Positions 21,686 to 31,379 of a DNA stretch of 64,000 nt are shown in pieces. The notes beneath the pieces are model-generated. The model did no database searches, was not told the origin of the DNA, and worked only from the letters and a program-made list of their open reading frames with translations. Source of the DNA: Nakaseomyces glabratus (taxonomy: Eukaryota; Ascomycota; Saccharomycetes; Saccharomycetales; Saccharomycetaceae); the NCBI RefSeq assembly GCF_010111755.1, contig NC_088961.1:496001-560000 (forward strand). Reading direction: 5' to 3'. Within the stretch, counting starts at the first letter, position 1. Every line of letters starts with the position of its first letter. The translations under genes and the position numbers were made by a program.

Positions 21686-22196
21686 TATAGCAAAGATAAT
21701 ATACCATTTCAGTATCTCTCCAAATTACTTTATTGGTAAATTCTTTCGTATACACACATAGTTATGCGCATCTTAAATATCTATAAACCAGTTGGTGATT
21801 TGAACTAATTTCAAATTTTTGATTGGATGTAATATATCTCAGACAAAAAGTAAAGCATCGTTTCCCCTACTTGGAAACTAATATATAACCTTCTTTTAAT
21901 AATGTCTATGTTAGTTAAACGACTTGAATTATAAAATGACGTATTCAGTACTTTTCAGGGCTTAAACAAAAAAAAAGGTGACAATAACAAGCGATGAGCT
22001 GAAATAACGAAGAAACGCAGAATCAGTTTAGTAAAATAAACAAAATCAAGCATACCATTGTCAATCCGATCTCCGTCGATCATATTACCGAACAATACAT
22101 AAAGAAACAACATATTGTTGTTAAGTTTTGATCTTGTTATTACAGACAGAATTTGAAAGGTCGATTTAGGGAGCCAACGCTGAGGGATTTATCAGG
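21686..22196. other. NTO1/SRO7 intergenic region
   Basis: This 511 bp spacer is AT-rich and holds a consensus PAC element (21991-22000) about 200 bp upstream of SRO7. No gene was seen. Confidence 0.5.
21991..22000 (+). promoter_or_regulatory. PAC element (GCGATGAGCT)
   Basis: GCGATGAGCT is an exact match to the PAC consensus bound by Dot6 and Tod6 in ribosome-biogenesis promoters. SRO7 is not a known ribosome-biogenesis gene and no RRPE is evident beside it, so the function is uncertain. Confidence 0.4.
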
Positions 22197-25100
22197 ATGT
22201 TTAAGAAGGGCAAACTAAAAGGTGTTTCGAACCCATTCAAGAGTTCAAAAAGTACAGAATCAAACAAGGATGACAGTGCTAAAGCTCCCAAACCGAAGAA
22301 TATAGGCCCAGGCAATCCAATGCTCGCTCCGACATCAACTATGAAGAAGTTTACAAGCTCCAATCCTCTGAATAGGTTATTTACAACTGAAGTTGTCGCA
22401 AGATATGGATTTAACGGCAAAGTTGTTAAAGTTGCTTACGACCAAACTCAAAGTTTGATGGCTCTTGCGACTGATATGGGTGAAATTCATGTGTGTGGTA
22501 GACAGCAGGTTGAGGTAGTCTTTAGTCCTCCGGAGAGAATAACAGAAAAGATTTCCATTAAAGAGATGGCGTTTGTTAAAGGTATTTATCTTGTTATTAT
22601 CGACTCTAAAGACACTCTCGTTGTTATCTCACTGCATAACAAAAAGATCTTAGCTTCGACCTATCTACCCGTCAAGGTCAGCTGTATGGAAACCGATCCA
22701 ACATTAGATTGGGTTGTAATAGGTTTAGAGAGCGGTGGAATTATGATATATGATGTAGATAGAGATCAGATGTCTGATATTCGAATTGAGAACTTGCAAA
22801 AAGGTAAATTCTTCCCTAGAGAAAAATTGTCTCGTGTAGTTTCCATACAATGGAACCCAAGAGATATTGGCACTTTATTAATTTCCTATGAGTTAGTTAC
22901 TGTCATTTACTCATTTTTAGAAGATGACGTCAAGCAGAGTTTTATTTATGAACTAGAAGAGTATGCTCCAGGGGGGAATCTCTCTATGGATTATACCAAG
23001 AGAAGGAGGCCAAAGGTTATACAATCTTTGTATCATCCTAACTCCTTACATATCCTAACAGTTCATGAAGATAATTCAATGGTTTTTTGGGATGCTAACA
23101 CCGGTAAATTAATCCAAGCCAGGACTTTATTAGATGTTGATGTGAATGTACCACAACCTGACTTGACAAAGGCTAGATTAGAGCAGCCTGAAAGAATAAA
23201 AACTGTCAAATGGATTTGCCAAAATAATCCCGAATATACATCGCTATTAATAACGCAAATCCCTCTAGATAAGCAACCACAACATCAAAACTTGACAATA
23301 ATTGATTTGGGTGGAACTCCCCTATACACAATTACCTCGTATGACAAAATGAGTAACTACTATTCAAACATGACAAGCCAAAAGTTGGTACCTCTTCCAA
23401 ACAAAACACCTATTGTGGATGTGGTTCCAATAGCAAGAAAATCTCCGTTTTATGCAGGATGCCACGACCCTGCAGTTGTTTTATTAGTACTTGATGATGG
23501 ATGTCTGGAAACCATCTTATACCCATCAGGATCATTTACCTACAAAGCGTCATTGTTTCCCCAAAGTCTGTCATGGGCAAGGCCAGAGACTACTGCAATG
23601 GTTGCAACATCTGTGCCACAAAAGCTATGGCTCGGTTTATTATCTTCAGCTAACAATAAAGATTTCATCTTGAAGGGAGGTATGCAAGCCAAGAAACCAG
23701 CTAGAGTTCACGAATATAGGTCAGCCTTAGCTACTGGACATGCAAATGGGTCTGTACGACTATGGGATGCATCTTTTGGTGAATTAGATGACAATTCTGT
23801 ATTTGAAGTAAATTTAGCGAGAGTATTGAATATGGGATCCAACCTATCTATTTCAGACATTTCATTTGCAACGGATACACTTGAATTATCTGTTGCTACA
23901 GAAACTGGTGTAGTTGCACTTTTCAAATTCGAAGTTAACCAGTTTTATGATCCGGAACATAAGAATAAAGATCGTGATATGGAGATGAGATTTAGACGAT
24001 TCTCGATCGGTAGTAGTAAAGAAATGCTGATTGATGTACGTGATAGATCTCCTGAGACCGTCAGACAAGGATTTATGCCAAGTACAGTTGTCAATGCACA
24101 GCATGGACCAACTTCAGCGTTGACTAACAGCAATATTGGCTTTGTGGCTATAGCATATGAGGACGGAACTTTTGTAGTTGTTGATCGCAGGGGTCCCGCT
24201 ATAATCTATATGCAAAATGTTAGAGGATTACCTGGGATCAAAGGTCGCAAATTTACTGCAATTGAGTTTGCCATTATGGAGTATGGAGATGATGGCTATT
24301 CTAGTATTTTAATACTTTGCGGTACCGACGTAGGTGAATTAGTAACATTAAAAATTCTACCAGATAGTGGGGGCAGATTTGTTGTTGAATTTGTGGAAAT
24401 TAAACAGACCAATGATAAAAGCCCTATACTAAAGATAGATACATTCGAAAAGAAAACTACTGAAAGCTGTTTTGCCACAATTTCAAAAATGCAAGATCTA
24501 GGTAAAGGCGTAGTAATCAACGGTATGGTAGTAGTGACTTCTGAAACGGATATAAGATTTGTTGATCCTGGTAAATCTAAAGAAGGTCACAAATCATTCA
24601 AACATAAAATTGCAACATCTGGAATATCACACATTACTTTCATCAATGCTGTTGGTCAGAAACAAAGCTTGTGCGTCTTGATCGTTCTGGAAAGTAACGG
24701 TACTGTCAAAATTTTCACTACACCTGATATGAAAGAGTTGAAAAGCATGCAACTACCCTTCCCAATACAAGCTCAGTATATTAGAGAGTCATCTGTTCTC
24801 CGGAATGGTGACATTATGACAAGAACAGGCAAATTCCAATCGTATCTATTCTCAACTTTTGATCAGCGCGCTATCGGGTTAAACAAGGCATATACCCAAG
24901 AACAAGTCGAAAAGCAGGACACATTGTATAATCCAGGTTTAAAAATTCCATGGAGACCACAGGTAAATTCTTTACAACTAGCTAGAGGTACATCTTATTG
25001 TACTCGTGAGCAATTGGACTTACTGCTGGGTGGTGAAAGAAGACCACAGTCCAAATATGAGGAAAGTGAAATTGCTATTGGTACTATATCTCTTCGCAAA

Positions 25101-25343
25101 GAAACATCAGCTCCTAACTCACCGAATATGCAAAACGATGAGCATGCGTATAAAAAGCCTGTCAGTAGAAGAGGTAGAAATAGCGGTTACGAATATTTCA
25201 GAAGTATGTCAAGAGCCGTGGAAAACCAATGGGATGCAGTTGAGGATGGAATTAATGAATATGCAACAGCTATTGGTCAAGCTATGAATGATACTGTGGA
25301 GGAAACAAGTAAAGACATGGTTAGAGGTGCGTTTGGATTCTAG
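22197..25343 (+). CDS. SRO7: Lethal-giant-larvae family exocytosis protein Sro7
   Basis: The 1048-residue protein (S. cerevisiae Sro7 1033) consists of degenerate WD40 repeats forming two beta-propellers. Clear repeat ends are MVFWDANTGKLI near residue 295 and SVRLWDASFGELD near 519. The N-terminus is basic and Ser-rich, and a polar tail from about 960 carries possible phosphosites. Family knowledge: Sro7 binds the t-SNARE Sec9 and the Rab Sec4 and promotes docking of secretory vesicles at the plasma membrane; it also affects salt tolerance. S. cerevisiae has the duplicate SRO77 elsewhere; position between NTO1 and HTS1 identifies this copy as SRO7. It is convergent with HTS1. Confidence 0.95.
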   Translation: MFKKGKLKGVSNPFKSSKSTESNKDDSAKAPKPKNIGPGNPMLAPTSTMKKFTSSNPLNRLFTTEVVARYGFNGKVVKVAYDQTQSLMALATDMGEIHVCGRQQVEVVFSPPERITEKISIKEMAFVKGIYLVIIDSKDTLVVISLHNKKILASTYLPVKVSCMETDPTLDWVVIGLESGGIMIYDVDRDQMSDIRIENLQKGKFFPREKLSRVVSIQWNPRDIGTLLISYELVTVIYSFLEDDVKQSFIYELEEYAPGGNLSMDYTKRRRPKVIQSLYHPNSLHILTVHEDNSMVFWDANTGKLIQARTLLDVDVNVPQPDLTKARLEQPERIKTVKWICQNNPEYTSLLITQIPLDKQPQHQNLTIIDLGGTPLYTITSYDKMSNYYSNMTSQKLVPLPNKTPIVDVVPIARKSPFYAGCHDPAVVLLVLDDGCLETILYPSGSFTYKASLFPQSLSWARPETTAMVATSVPQKLWLGLLSSANNKDFILKGGMQAKKPARVHEYRSALATGHANGSVRLWDASFGELDDNSVFEVNLARVLNMGSNLSISDISFATDTLELSVATETGVVALFKFEVNQFYDPEHKNKDRDMEMRFRRFSIGSSKEMLIDVRDRSPETVRQGFMPSTVVNAQHGPTSALTNSNIGFVAIAYEDGTFVVVDRRGPAIIYMQNVRGLPGIKGRKFTAIEFAIMEYGDDGYSSILILCGTDVGELVTLKILPDSGGRFVVEFVEIKQTNDKSPILKIDTFEKKTTESCFATISKMQDLGKGVVINGMVVVTSETDIRFVDPGKSKEGHKSFKHKIATSGISHITFINAVGQKQSLCVLIVLESNGTVKIFTTPDMKELKSMQLPFPIQAQYIRESSVLRNGDIMTRTGKFQSYLFSTFDQRAIGLNKAYTQEQVEKQDTLYNPGLKIPWRPQVNSLQLARGTSYCTREQLDLLLGGERRPQSKYEESEIAIGTISLRKETSAPNSPNMQNDEHAYKKPVSRRGRNSGYEYFRSMSRAVENQWDAVEDGINEYATAIGQAMNDTVEETSKDMVRGAFGF

Positions 25344-25477
25344 TAAATAAACAATATCGAAATTTCATTAATTGTAGTACATAAATCTGAAGTATTTAGT
25401 GAGTAAACTCTTACGCTTCTATATTAATTAAAAAAGTTGGTAGGTTTCATTGTTTGAATACCTCAGATTAATTATGT

Positions 25478-27091
25478 TTATAAGCCCTTTAACAAACGGG
25501 TAACGTCATTGATACCATCTTTGTGAACTTCAGAAAGCTTTTGTTTAACAGCCTCAATAACATCACCGGAGTCAACAAGTTCACCATCGTCATTGGCAAA
25601 TTCTTGACCAAGTCTCTTCACACGCACTTTACCTTCGGCAAATTCTTCCTTACCCAAAATAACAGCGATTGGACAGCCTGCCTTATCAGCGGCATCAAAT
25701 TGTTTTCTTGGATTTGCCTTACTCTTGTAAACATATTCGGCCTCAATACCAGCTTCCCATAACTTCTTTGTAATAGCCATTCTTTCAGGTAGTAAACCAG
25801 TCCAGTCCTTACCACCACCAAAGGCCATGACAAATACTTGAGTTGCAGTTGGCTTGATAGCGTTAGTTAGATGAGTTCTTTGCTTGATCAGAGAGAATAT
25901 TCTTTCAACACCGAAAGAAACACCGACACAAGGAATAGATGATGACTTCTTACCGGAAGCTTCAGCAAACATATTGACTAGATTGTCGTAACGACCACCG
26001 GCAGCGATGGAACCGACACCGACATATTCAGAAGCATCGTCGGTAGACTTAGACTTCTTTTTCAGTTCTGTTGCATTCTCTGGAGGAGCAGAAGCCTCTG
26101 TGACGGCCTCATAAATAAGACCTGTGTAGTAGTCCAAACCTCTGGCCAAGGAAAGATCGAATGAGATGAACTTGCTGATACCAAAGGCATCAGCGTATTC
26201 CATCAGGGTAGCAATCTCATCCAGACCTTGCTTAGCCAGCTCATTACCAGTGATTGCACTATCTTGAGAGAGAATTGTGTGGATTTCCTTTAGAGTACCG
26301 TTTAATTTGACGTATTCACCAATCTTATCAGCTGTCTCTTCACTTTGACCTTTCTCGACAGTGATTTCTTTTCTAACCACTTCCCAAGGGGATTTATCTA
26401 GTTTGTCAACGGCAGATGAGATCTTTCTGACATCCTCGTCTTTGACACCTGAGATTTGGAAAATACCATCCAAGATCTTTCTGTGGTTTAATTTGACCTT
26501 GAAGTCATTTATACCCAGACCGGTTAAACCTTCAACTAGGATGGATAAGATTTCGGCATCTGGGACCATTGATTCGTAACTACCAGCGATATCAAAATCA
26601 CATTGGTAGAACTCTCTCATACGACCCTTGGTCATGGCTGGCTGATCTCTACGGTAAACCTTTGCGATGTGGTATCTCTTGATGTTTTGTATGTTGTTCA
26701 TGGCAACAAATCTTGCGAACGGCACGGTCAAATCGTACCTCAAGGAGCACAATTCACCACCTTGGTCTTTCAAGTCGTAGATCAACTTGGAGTCCTCACC
26801 GTACTTACCTGCGAGGATTTCGCGCAGCTCAAACACAGGTGTGTCAATGGTAACACCACCATGCTTCTTGAACAATTGAGACAAGCTGCTGAAAATAGCC
26901 TCTCTGATAACCATGTCGGTGTCAGCCCAGTCCTTAGTACCCTTTGGAGTCTTCAAAGAGACTTGTAACTTGGACTTCTTCTCCTTCTTAGCATTCTGCT
27001 GAGGATGTGCTGGTGCTTGTTCTGCAGACATTGTGTATAATCGCGTAAATCTCTTGTAGCTATACCTAAGACCGGCTATCCTACTGAGCAT
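25478..27091 (-). CDS. HTS1: Histidyl-tRNA synthetase, cytosolic and mitochondrial forms
   Basis: The frame from the ATG at 27091 encodes 537 residues (S. cerevisiae 546). A second in-frame ATG at 27031 is codon 21 (MSAEQAP). The 20 residues between are rich in Arg and Ser with no acidic residue, as in a mitochondrial presequence. This is the known yeast arrangement: long mRNAs give the mitochondrial enzyme and short ones the cytosolic enzyme. Class II synthetase motifs are visible: GTKDWAD near 51, motif 2 [10 protein letters not shown] at 158-167, the histidine-binding [14 protein letters not shown], and motif 3 [12 protein letters not shown]. The C-terminal anticodon-binding domain covers roughly the last 100 residues. 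The enzyme charges tRNA-His using ATP. It is convergent with SRO7 and divergent from ARP7. Confidence 0.98.
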   Translation of the reverse strand: MLSRIAGLRYSYKRFTRLYTMSAEQAPAHPQQNAKKEKKSKLQVSLKTPKGTKDWADTDMVIREAIFSSLSQLFKKHGGVTIDTPVFELREILAGKYGEDSKLIYDLKDQGGELCSLRYDLTVPFARFVAMNNIQNIKRYHIAKVYRRDQPAMTKGRMREFYQCDFDIAGSYESMVPDAEILSILVEGLTGLGINDFKVKLNHRKILDGIFQISGVKDEDVRKISSAVDKLDKSPWEVVRKEITVEKGQSEETADKIGEYVKLNGTLKEIHTILSQDSAITGNELAKQGLDEIATLMEYADAFGISKFISFDLSLARGLDYYTGLIYEAVTEASAPPENATELKKKSKSTDDASEYVGVGSIAAGGRYDNLVNMFAEASGKKSSSIPCVGVSFGVERIFSLIKQRTHLTNAIKPTATQVFVMAFGGGKDWTGLLPERMAITKKLWEAGIEAEYVYKSKANPRKQFDAADKAGCPIAVILGKEEFAEGKVRVKRLGQEFANDDGELVDSGDVIEAVKQKLSEVHKDGINDVTRLLKGL

Positions 27092-27640
27092 ATAAAAGAG
27101 CCAACTGAAATATTAAGCAATAAAAACAGCACACTATACCAATATCAATTGAGATGCAAGTGTGTATATTCAATGCAGTAAATAGCTTTCTAACAGGAAA
27201 AAAAAAAGCTCTAGATGATCCAGAATTTCCGGAATTATTTTTCTGTTGTCACGCAAGTATAACGTGAAACTGTGACAATTGAAGAACTATAAGCCAGATG
27301 GGAGGAATTGGCAAACCCATCCTAAGAACCTTCTGCCAACTACTATTATTCCAGGTCCCATTGATAGAGCTCATCGCAAGAGGATTTCGATGAAATTTTT
27401 CAGCAAAAAAAAATTTGCAGTCATGTGATGTCTCGTCTAACACACGGTCTCATAGTTGTTTATCTCTTTCGACAAAGAAAGGTTTTGGATAAATCTTGTG
27501 AAGCACTTCGATGGGATTGCGAAAGTGTCAAGTAGTAATGAGACCTATTTCATGGAGGGGACGCATTGGGTATTGACAGCTGGGCGGTTATTTATTTGAT
27601 CTTGTGGGAAGTGAAGTGTTCTGGAGATAGCAGCTGTGAG
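27092..27640. other. HTS1/ARP7 divergent promoter region
   Basis: This 549 bp region serves both genes. It has A-runs near 27199-27209 and 27405-27413. No TGACTC Gcn4 site was found, although S. cerevisiae HTS1 is under Gcn4 control. No gene was seen. Confidence 0.5.
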
Positions 27641-29230
27641 ATGACCGTTGATAAGAAGTGTGTCGTTATTAGTACTGGGTCGCACCGCACCGTGGCCGGG
27701 TTTAACAATGTTGATCTTCCTCAGTGCACGATTCCATCTAGTTATGTGAGGGTGTTGCGTGATGACGATGTTAGCATGGATGATGGTGAAGAGGACGAAT
27801 CGAGGTATGAGTATGTTTTCGGGTTGTTTGATATGATGGATGAGGCAGCGTTTGATGTGAACGGTAAAGGTGGACGCGAAGTGTTCACGATTGTGGATGA
27901 CCACGGTATTCCGTACAATTGGAAGGCGCTGGAGAGACTGTACAGATATATATACGAGAAGGAGCTCAAGGTCGATCCTAGCGAGTTGCCCTTGGTTATA
28001 ACGCTGCCATCGATGACTAACCGGGAGCTAGAGACTAAGATTGTCGAGAACTATATGGAACTCGCGTTTGAGAAATTAAAAGTGCCAGTATTGCAGATCG
28101 TTGTGGAGCCTCTGGGGATAATGCTGTCCACTGGTAAGAGTTCTTCCTTGGTGATTGATGTAGGTGCAACTGGTTGTACTGTAACTCCAATTATTGACGG
28201 TACCATCCTTAGAAATAGCATAGTCAAGTCTCGCTTTGCCGGAGACTTCCTGGATTTCCAAACACATAAGAAACTTGAAGAGTTAAAGAAGAGAGTAGCA
28301 AAGGATGACATGGAAACAGATGGCATGGAGGAAACCCCACAGAGCTCTTTACAAGTCTGGTTAAATGCCAATACATCTATCCACGAATTCAAGACCTCCA
28401 TGGTGTCAGTATTTGACAAAGATCTTAAGGAAGTGGAGAAGTATTACGAGGAGCAGATGAGATTATACAGACAGCAACAAGAAAGAATGGCAGAGCAACA
28501 AAACTCTCAGACCCAGCAAATGAATCAATACACAATTCCAATGAACAACCCTAATATTAATAACCCACTCGTACAAAAGCAAAACTACCTACTACGTGTC
28601 AAGGATAACAAGACTGGAGCCATGATCAATCGTACTGTACAAGTAGAAAACAAAGAACTTTATGAGATTGCAGAGTACTTGTTCCAGCCTAAGTTGGCAT
28701 CAGAGGATTTCTCTAGCAAGGATGGTTTAGGTGAGTTAATCGGTAAGGCGATAAAGAAGAGCGGTGCCAGTGTCAATTCCAACACTGCTGGTACACAGGT
28801 CAGTGGCAGTGGCAACTCCAGCGGTGGGAACAGTGGTCCACAAACTAACGGGCCCTTGATTCCATTGAACGGATACAGTTCGATAGGGTTTGGTACATCG
28901 GCCACAGGCGCTGGGAGTGATGGATCTGCTACCAATAACATCACGCCCGAGCACGTTTACTCGCTGTTGCTAACCAATGTCATCATCACTGGTGGCACAT
29001 CATTAATCGATGGTATGGAACAGAGAATAATAAGAGAGTTGTCTATACGATTCCCACAGTATAAGCTAAGCACATTTACGAACCCTGATCAGTTACAAAG
29101 ATCGTTACAAGCATGGAATGGTGCTGTCTCCTTGAGCAACTTACCGAAATGGGGGTTGACACAGTGGTTCACTAAGGAGGACTTCAACAACCACAAACTA
29201 AAGAAAGATAACAACAATGTGTCCCAGTAG
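27641..29230 (+). CDS. ARP7: Actin-related protein Arp7 (SWI/SNF and RSC subunit)
   Basis: The start is the ATG at 27641, giving MTVDKKCVVISTGSHRTVAG, which aligns with the S. cerevisiae N-terminus; the open frame extends upstream only to a TTG at 27566. The protein has 529 residues. Actin-fold landmarks include the phosphate loop equivalent (SSLVIDVGATGCTVTPIIDG near 164-183) and the C-terminal NVIITGGTSLIDGMEQRI near 446. A Gln-rich coil near 280-310 and a Gly/Ser/Asn-rich linker at roughly 378-425 are family-typical inserts. Family knowledge: Arp7 pairs with Arp9 on the HSA helix of Snf2 or Sth1 and couples ATPase action to DNA translocation. It is divergent from HTS1, as in YPR033C-YPR034W. 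Confidence 0.95.
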   Translation: MTVDKKCVVISTGSHRTVAGFNNVDLPQCTIPSSYVRVLRDDDVSMDDGEEDESRYEYVFGLFDMMDEAAFDVNGKGGREVFTIVDDHGIPYNWKALERLYRYIYEKELKVDPSELPLVITLPSMTNRELETKIVENYMELAFEKLKVPVLQIVVEPLGIMLSTGKSSSLVIDVGATGCTVTPIIDGTILRNSIVKSRFAGDFLDFQTHKKLEELKKRVAKDDMETDGMEETPQSSLQVWLNANTSIHEFKTSMVSVFDKDLKEVEKYYEEQMRLYRQQQERMAEQQNSQTQQMNQYTIPMNNPNINNPLVQKQNYLLRVKDNKTGAMINRTVQVENKELYEIAEYLFQPKLASEDFSSKDGLGELIGKAIKKSGASVNSNTAGTQVSGSGNSSGGNSGPQTNGPLIPLNGYSSIGFGTSATGAGSDGSATNNITPEHVYSLLLTNVIITGGTSLIDGMEQRIIRELSIRFPQYKLSTFTNPDQLQRSLQAWNGAVSLSNLPKWGLTQWFTKEDFNNHKLKKDNNNVSQ

Positions 29231-29560
29231 AAAGTACATACTACAGAGTGCAGAGATATATAGATTAGGGCAATTGTAACAGTAAACGTAAATTTTTAAT
29301 TTTTATTTTGGCTTCTAGAACTGTATACGTACAATCATGTGACGGTCAACTAGATCTTCTGTTATAGCGGTACAATAATACGAGAACCATGTGATATCAA
29401 ACATCATACGGGGTAAATCAGCTACAAGGAGCAAGAGCAAACGTTACCGCTTTTGCAGATTTTTCTGTGCCTTGTATGTTAAAGACTGCTGTGCAAAGCG
29501 CGGTGTTTCGATATCGAGTATACAGTATATAGTTGCGAAGAAAGAAGTGTATCAACTTGA

Positions 29561-29580
29561 GTTCCGGGCCAGCCCGGAAC
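29561..29580. repeat. Perfect inverted repeat with 9-bp arms and 2-bp spacer
   Basis: The arm GTTCCGGGC at 29561-29569 is followed after CA by its exact reverse complement GCCCGGAAC at 29572-29580. It could be a site for a dimeric zinc-cluster regulator, or form a hairpin. No known factor is assigned. Confidence 0.7.
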
Positions 29581-29776
29581 ACAGTAAATGGCTCGATCCC
29601 TATATGATTATGACTGCATATTATGGCCGCAGGAGGATTATGTAGGACCAGTACCTCTAACCCCCCCTTCTCCCCTTTGGTGCGAGACAGTTGAATAGAG
29701 TTGGTGACTTGTTCTTACACATTTCAATACTATTTTTGGCGTTTCTATGATGTTCACATGGGCTAACTAGCTCTCA

Positions 29777-29792
29777 TTTCCTAATTAGGAAT
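29777..29792. promoter_or_regulatory. Near-perfect Mcm1 P-box
   Basis: TTTCCTAATTAGGAAT matches 15 of 16 bases of the idealised Mcm1 P-box palindrome TTTCCTAATTAGGAAA, including the full CCTAATTAGG core. It lies 1.66 kb upstream of GLN1 and 547 bp after ARP7, far from any gene start seen here. Binding is inferred from the motif. Confidence 0.6.
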
Positions 29793-30030
29793 ACTCATTA
29801 GATGCGAATTGCGAAATTGCGAACTGCGAGAGTACTTTGCATAGCTCAGGGTGATGTGTTCGGTGGGATCTTCACAATTCTCGTACATCACTTTTGTCGG
29901 ATGAATGGGGGGAATAAGAAAAGGGAGAGCCTAGATCCATTGTAAGAGGTTCTCGATCGTATTGACTTGTCCTGGGGAAGCTCTGTGCGGCTAATTGTTA
30001 GCGGGACCAATGGACAGATCATTAATCTCC

Positions 30031-30860
30031 CTTATCTCTATTGTTTACCAACAGTCGGGGATTGAATACCACCCCGTCCTTGCTCTCGGGGGAGTGTGAT
30101 GATGGAAAAGGGAGTACAAGTGAGTACAAGTGAGTACAAGTGAGTACAAGTGAGTCTTTTCGTGAGAAAGTTCTATGCCTGTCCAGTCATTCGTCTGGAG
30201 AAGAGAGTTCCAATCAATCTTCGAAATCTAAAATCCCGCTTCTACAAGTGACTGTTAACAGAAGGTGGCTGCTCCTCCCAGCTACGATGCTTTCACTCCG
30301 TCGGTTCTAACTTCCCTGAACGGCAACCCAAGTTCCCTCTCTGCTCCTATGCAATTCCCTACCGCTCTGTACTTTTCTCCCAGTGTTTACTTTTGTCCTC
30401 TTTGTCCTGATAAGAAATGTACCCCTTGGACAAAAGCAAGTTCTTTACTCATACTTGCACGGAAACTTGTTAGCCCAATGAGGGACGAGACATATTATCA
30501 CGTTGCTTTTTTCTCTTGTTTACATCGGAAAGATAACGATCTTCCCACCCCCACGTAGAAATACATCTGAAATACATGTGCCGTGAGAAGCATGCGCACA
30601 AAGAAAAAGTAAAGTGGGCTCCCATCCCGGTCTCCACTGTCCAACAGCGCAGAGACCATTTCAGTATGCCCCGAATCCCTTATTTAGAAACCCAATGAAG
30701 AGTAGGATCATCGAGTCCCCCCCCCCCAGAAGAAAAAAAAGCAATCTACTCCATCATCACAAAATAGAGCGGATACTGAACAACGACACGTCCAACAAAG
30801 TACCGCACCACCGCAGCACTACTGATAAGAAAAGAAACAACAACAAACAAAGAAGATAAG
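30031..30860. promoter_or_regulatory. GATA-factor sites upstream of GLN1
   Basis: GATAAG occurs at 30409-30414, 30834-30839 and 30855-30860, and its reverse complement CTTATC at 30031-30036. Gln3 and Gat1 bind such sites to activate GLN1 in S. cerevisiae under poor nitrogen. The closest pair is 595-620 bp before the ATG. Confidence 0.5.
30112..30155. repeat. 10-bp tandem repeat (GAGTACAAGT, 4.4 copies)
   Basis: The unit GAGTACAAGT is repeated four times exactly plus a partial GAGT. The 10-bp period would place each copy on nearly the same DNA face. An SCB-like TTTTCGTG follows at 30157-30164. Confidence 0.9.
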
Positions 30861-31117
30861 AGAAGCAGGGAATTACTCAGACCCAGCCATCGACCACTCA
30901 CAGCGTGGAATCCCTCCCCCAAAGAATATGGCTGATGGCTAATAGCTACTGGCTGATGGCTACTGGCTGATGGGTGATAGTGGCCAACAAGACTTGGGCA
31001 AGAGGCGTAATCCCTCTCTACACACAGATTGAAGGGAAGAGAATGCCCATAGAAATGGTACCAGGCGGGAGAGAGAGAGAGAGAAGACCAAAAAAAAAAG
31101 TAAAGTGATGAGAAAGA

Positions 31118-31130
31118 GAGTCATTGACTC
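31118..31130. promoter_or_regulatory. Head-to-head Gcn4 core sites upstream of GLN1
   Basis: GAGTCATTGACTC is a 13-bp palindrome holding TGACTC on both strands, 325 bp before the GLN1 ATG. TGACTC is the Gcn4 core, and GLN1 is a known Gcn4 target in S. cerevisiae. Confidence 0.6.
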
Positions 31131-31263
31131 GTAACTCTTCCCTGGGTTTTTGTGCTAATACTATTGCATTAATACAATATTACAAGATTGTATTGCAAAA
31201 ATGAAGGAACATGTCTATACAATATTATTACTATTTCTTGAACTTGATCAATAAGAAAAATAA

Positions 31264-31270
31264 TATATAA
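31264..31270 (+). promoter_or_regulatory. TATA box of GLN1
   Basis: TATATAA lies 191 bp before the ATG, within the usual range for a regulated yeast promoter with a leader of about 60-130 bases. Confidence 0.5.
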
Positions 31271-31336
31271 ATGGATGGGTTTTTATTCTTTGTAGGTTGT
31301 AATTCTTTCTTTTCATTCATAAGAAACTCCTCAAGG

Positions 31337-31379
31337 ATAACAACTCCCTCAAATAACAACTCCCTCAAATAACAACTCC
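31337..31379 (+). repeat. 16-bp tandem repeat in the probable GLN1 leader
   Basis: The unit ATAACAACTCCCTCAA occurs at 31337-31352 and 31353-31368, with a partial third copy ATAACAACTCC to 31379. It is followed by a CACATA-type repeat just before the ATG. Both lie in the expected 5' leader. Confidence 0.85.

Noticed and set aside
27566..27640. N-terminal extension of Arp7 from a TTG codon
   Set aside because: The first ATG at 27641 gives the N-terminus conserved with S. cerevisiae, and a TTG start is not expected in yeast.
29391..29645. 84-codon plus-strand frame after ARP7
   Set aside because: It begins with GTG, its only ATGs are near the end, and it spans the perfect palindrome; it shows no domain or codon bias.
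30265..30859. Two frames (97 and 81 codons) upstream of GLN1
   Set aside because: Both open at GTG, are rich in Pro, Ser or Lys from simple repeats, and overlap regulatory-looking DNA.
31201..31254. 17-codon upstream ORF before GLN1
   Set aside because: It lies upstream of the TATA box at 31264, so it is unlikely to be in the GLN1 mRNA.
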